5,871 nucleotides of DNA from Cytophagales bacterium (lineage in GTDB: Bacteria; Bacteroidota; Bacteroidia; Cytophagales; Cyclobacteriaceae): contig JAJCYK010000309.1 in NCBI GenBank assembly GCA_029262935.1, positions 1 to 5,871 on the forward strand. The letters run 5' to 3'. Below are positions 5,689-5,871 of this stretch, in pieces; within the stretch, counting starts at the first letter, position 1, and each line of letters opens with the position of its first letter. The notes beneath the pieces were generated by a model that was not told the DNA's origin, made no database searches, and saw only the letters and a list, made by a program, of their open reading frames with translations. Made by a program: the position numbers and the translations under genes.

Positions 5689-5871
5689 TTAAGCACTTTT
5701 AAGAAGTTTTCTTTGAATTACGAAACGTCTAAGATAAAAGAATATGCCTAGTAATAACACCAACAGGAGCAATTTTGGTTCTGACATGCGTGGGGTTTCT
5801 TCACCCACATCCAACGACTTATTCCCAGCTAAAATCTGGGCTTGTTTCTTTAATAACATGGCTTTTTGCGC
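5689..5871 (-). CDS. Unrecognised membrane-anchored protein, C-terminal fragment
   Basis: The - strand is open from the window edge to a TAA at 5691-5689, giving the last 60 residues of a protein whose start lies outside the window. I do not recognise the family. The fragment opens with a basic, helix-prone stretch (QKAMLLKKQAQILAG) and a polar linker (NKSLDVGEETPRMSEP). It then has one short hydrophobic segment (fragment residues 34-47, LLLLVLLLGIFFYL) and a basic tail (RRFVIQRKLLKS). By the positive-inside rule the tail would be cytoplasmic and the preceding domain outside. That it is a real gene is supported by the coherent membrane segment, the stop placed just 11-32 bases before the MFS start, and the lack of any other gene in this stretch. 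It probably shares a transcript with the MFS gene. The linker plus C-terminal anchor would suit an exported domain tethered to the inner membrane, but the main domain is not in view. Confidence 0.65.
   Translation of the reverse strand, partial: AQKAMLLKKQAQILAGNKSLDVGEETPRMSEPKLLLLVLLLGIFFYLRRFVIQRKLLKSA

Overview
The window looks like chromosomal DNA from a member of the Bacteroidota, most likely a Flavobacteriia-type or related, possibly marine, bacterium. This rests on moderate-to-low GC, A-rich leaders without strong Shine-Dalgarno sequences, Tat-signalled Gfo/Idh/MocA oxidoreductases and TIM-barrel sugar isomerases typical of that phylum, and an MFS protein with a recognisable Bacteroidota-style N-terminus. 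The genus is not determined. Coding density is very high: the longest gap between genes is 58 bases.

Layout. Bases 1-171 (+) are the C-terminal end of an ApbE-like FAD:protein FMN transferase. After a 58-base gap that may hold a promoter comes a tight three-gene run (230-3516, +): a Tat-exported Gfo/Idh/MocA oxidoreductase, a Tat-exported sugar isomerase/epimerase-type TIM barrel, and a second Gfo/Idh/MocA oxidoreductase without a signal peptide. The spacers are 2 and 3 bases, so this is almost certainly one operon. After 32 bases, two more + genes follow: a lipoprotein with an SRPBCC (Bet v1/START-like) domain and a VOC-superfamily protein whose GTG start overlaps the lipoprotein stop by 8 bases. 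On the - strand, a 12-helix MFS transporter (4463-5656) converges on the VOC gene with an 11-base overlap of coding ends. Upstream of it, probably in the same transcript, is the C-terminal end of a membrane-anchored protein of unknown function (5689-5871).

How the genes may work together. The three-gene run has the composition expected of a sugar or polyol oxidation-isomerisation pathway: NAD(P)-dependent oxidation of a hydroxyl, rearrangement or hydration/epimerisation of the keto intermediate, and a further oxidation or reduction. Two of the three enzymes carry Tat signals and one does not, so the pathway would straddle the inner membrane. The substrate cannot be read from sequence; inositol-like compounds, uncommon hexoses and 3-keto-glycosides are all possible. 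The SRPBCC-VOC pair and the MFS transporter have no clear link to that pathway beyond proximity.

No RNA genes, mobile elements, CRISPR arrays, clear repeats or strong intrinsic terminators were seen. No gene shows a frameshift or premature stop; the two edge genes are cut only by the window boundary.
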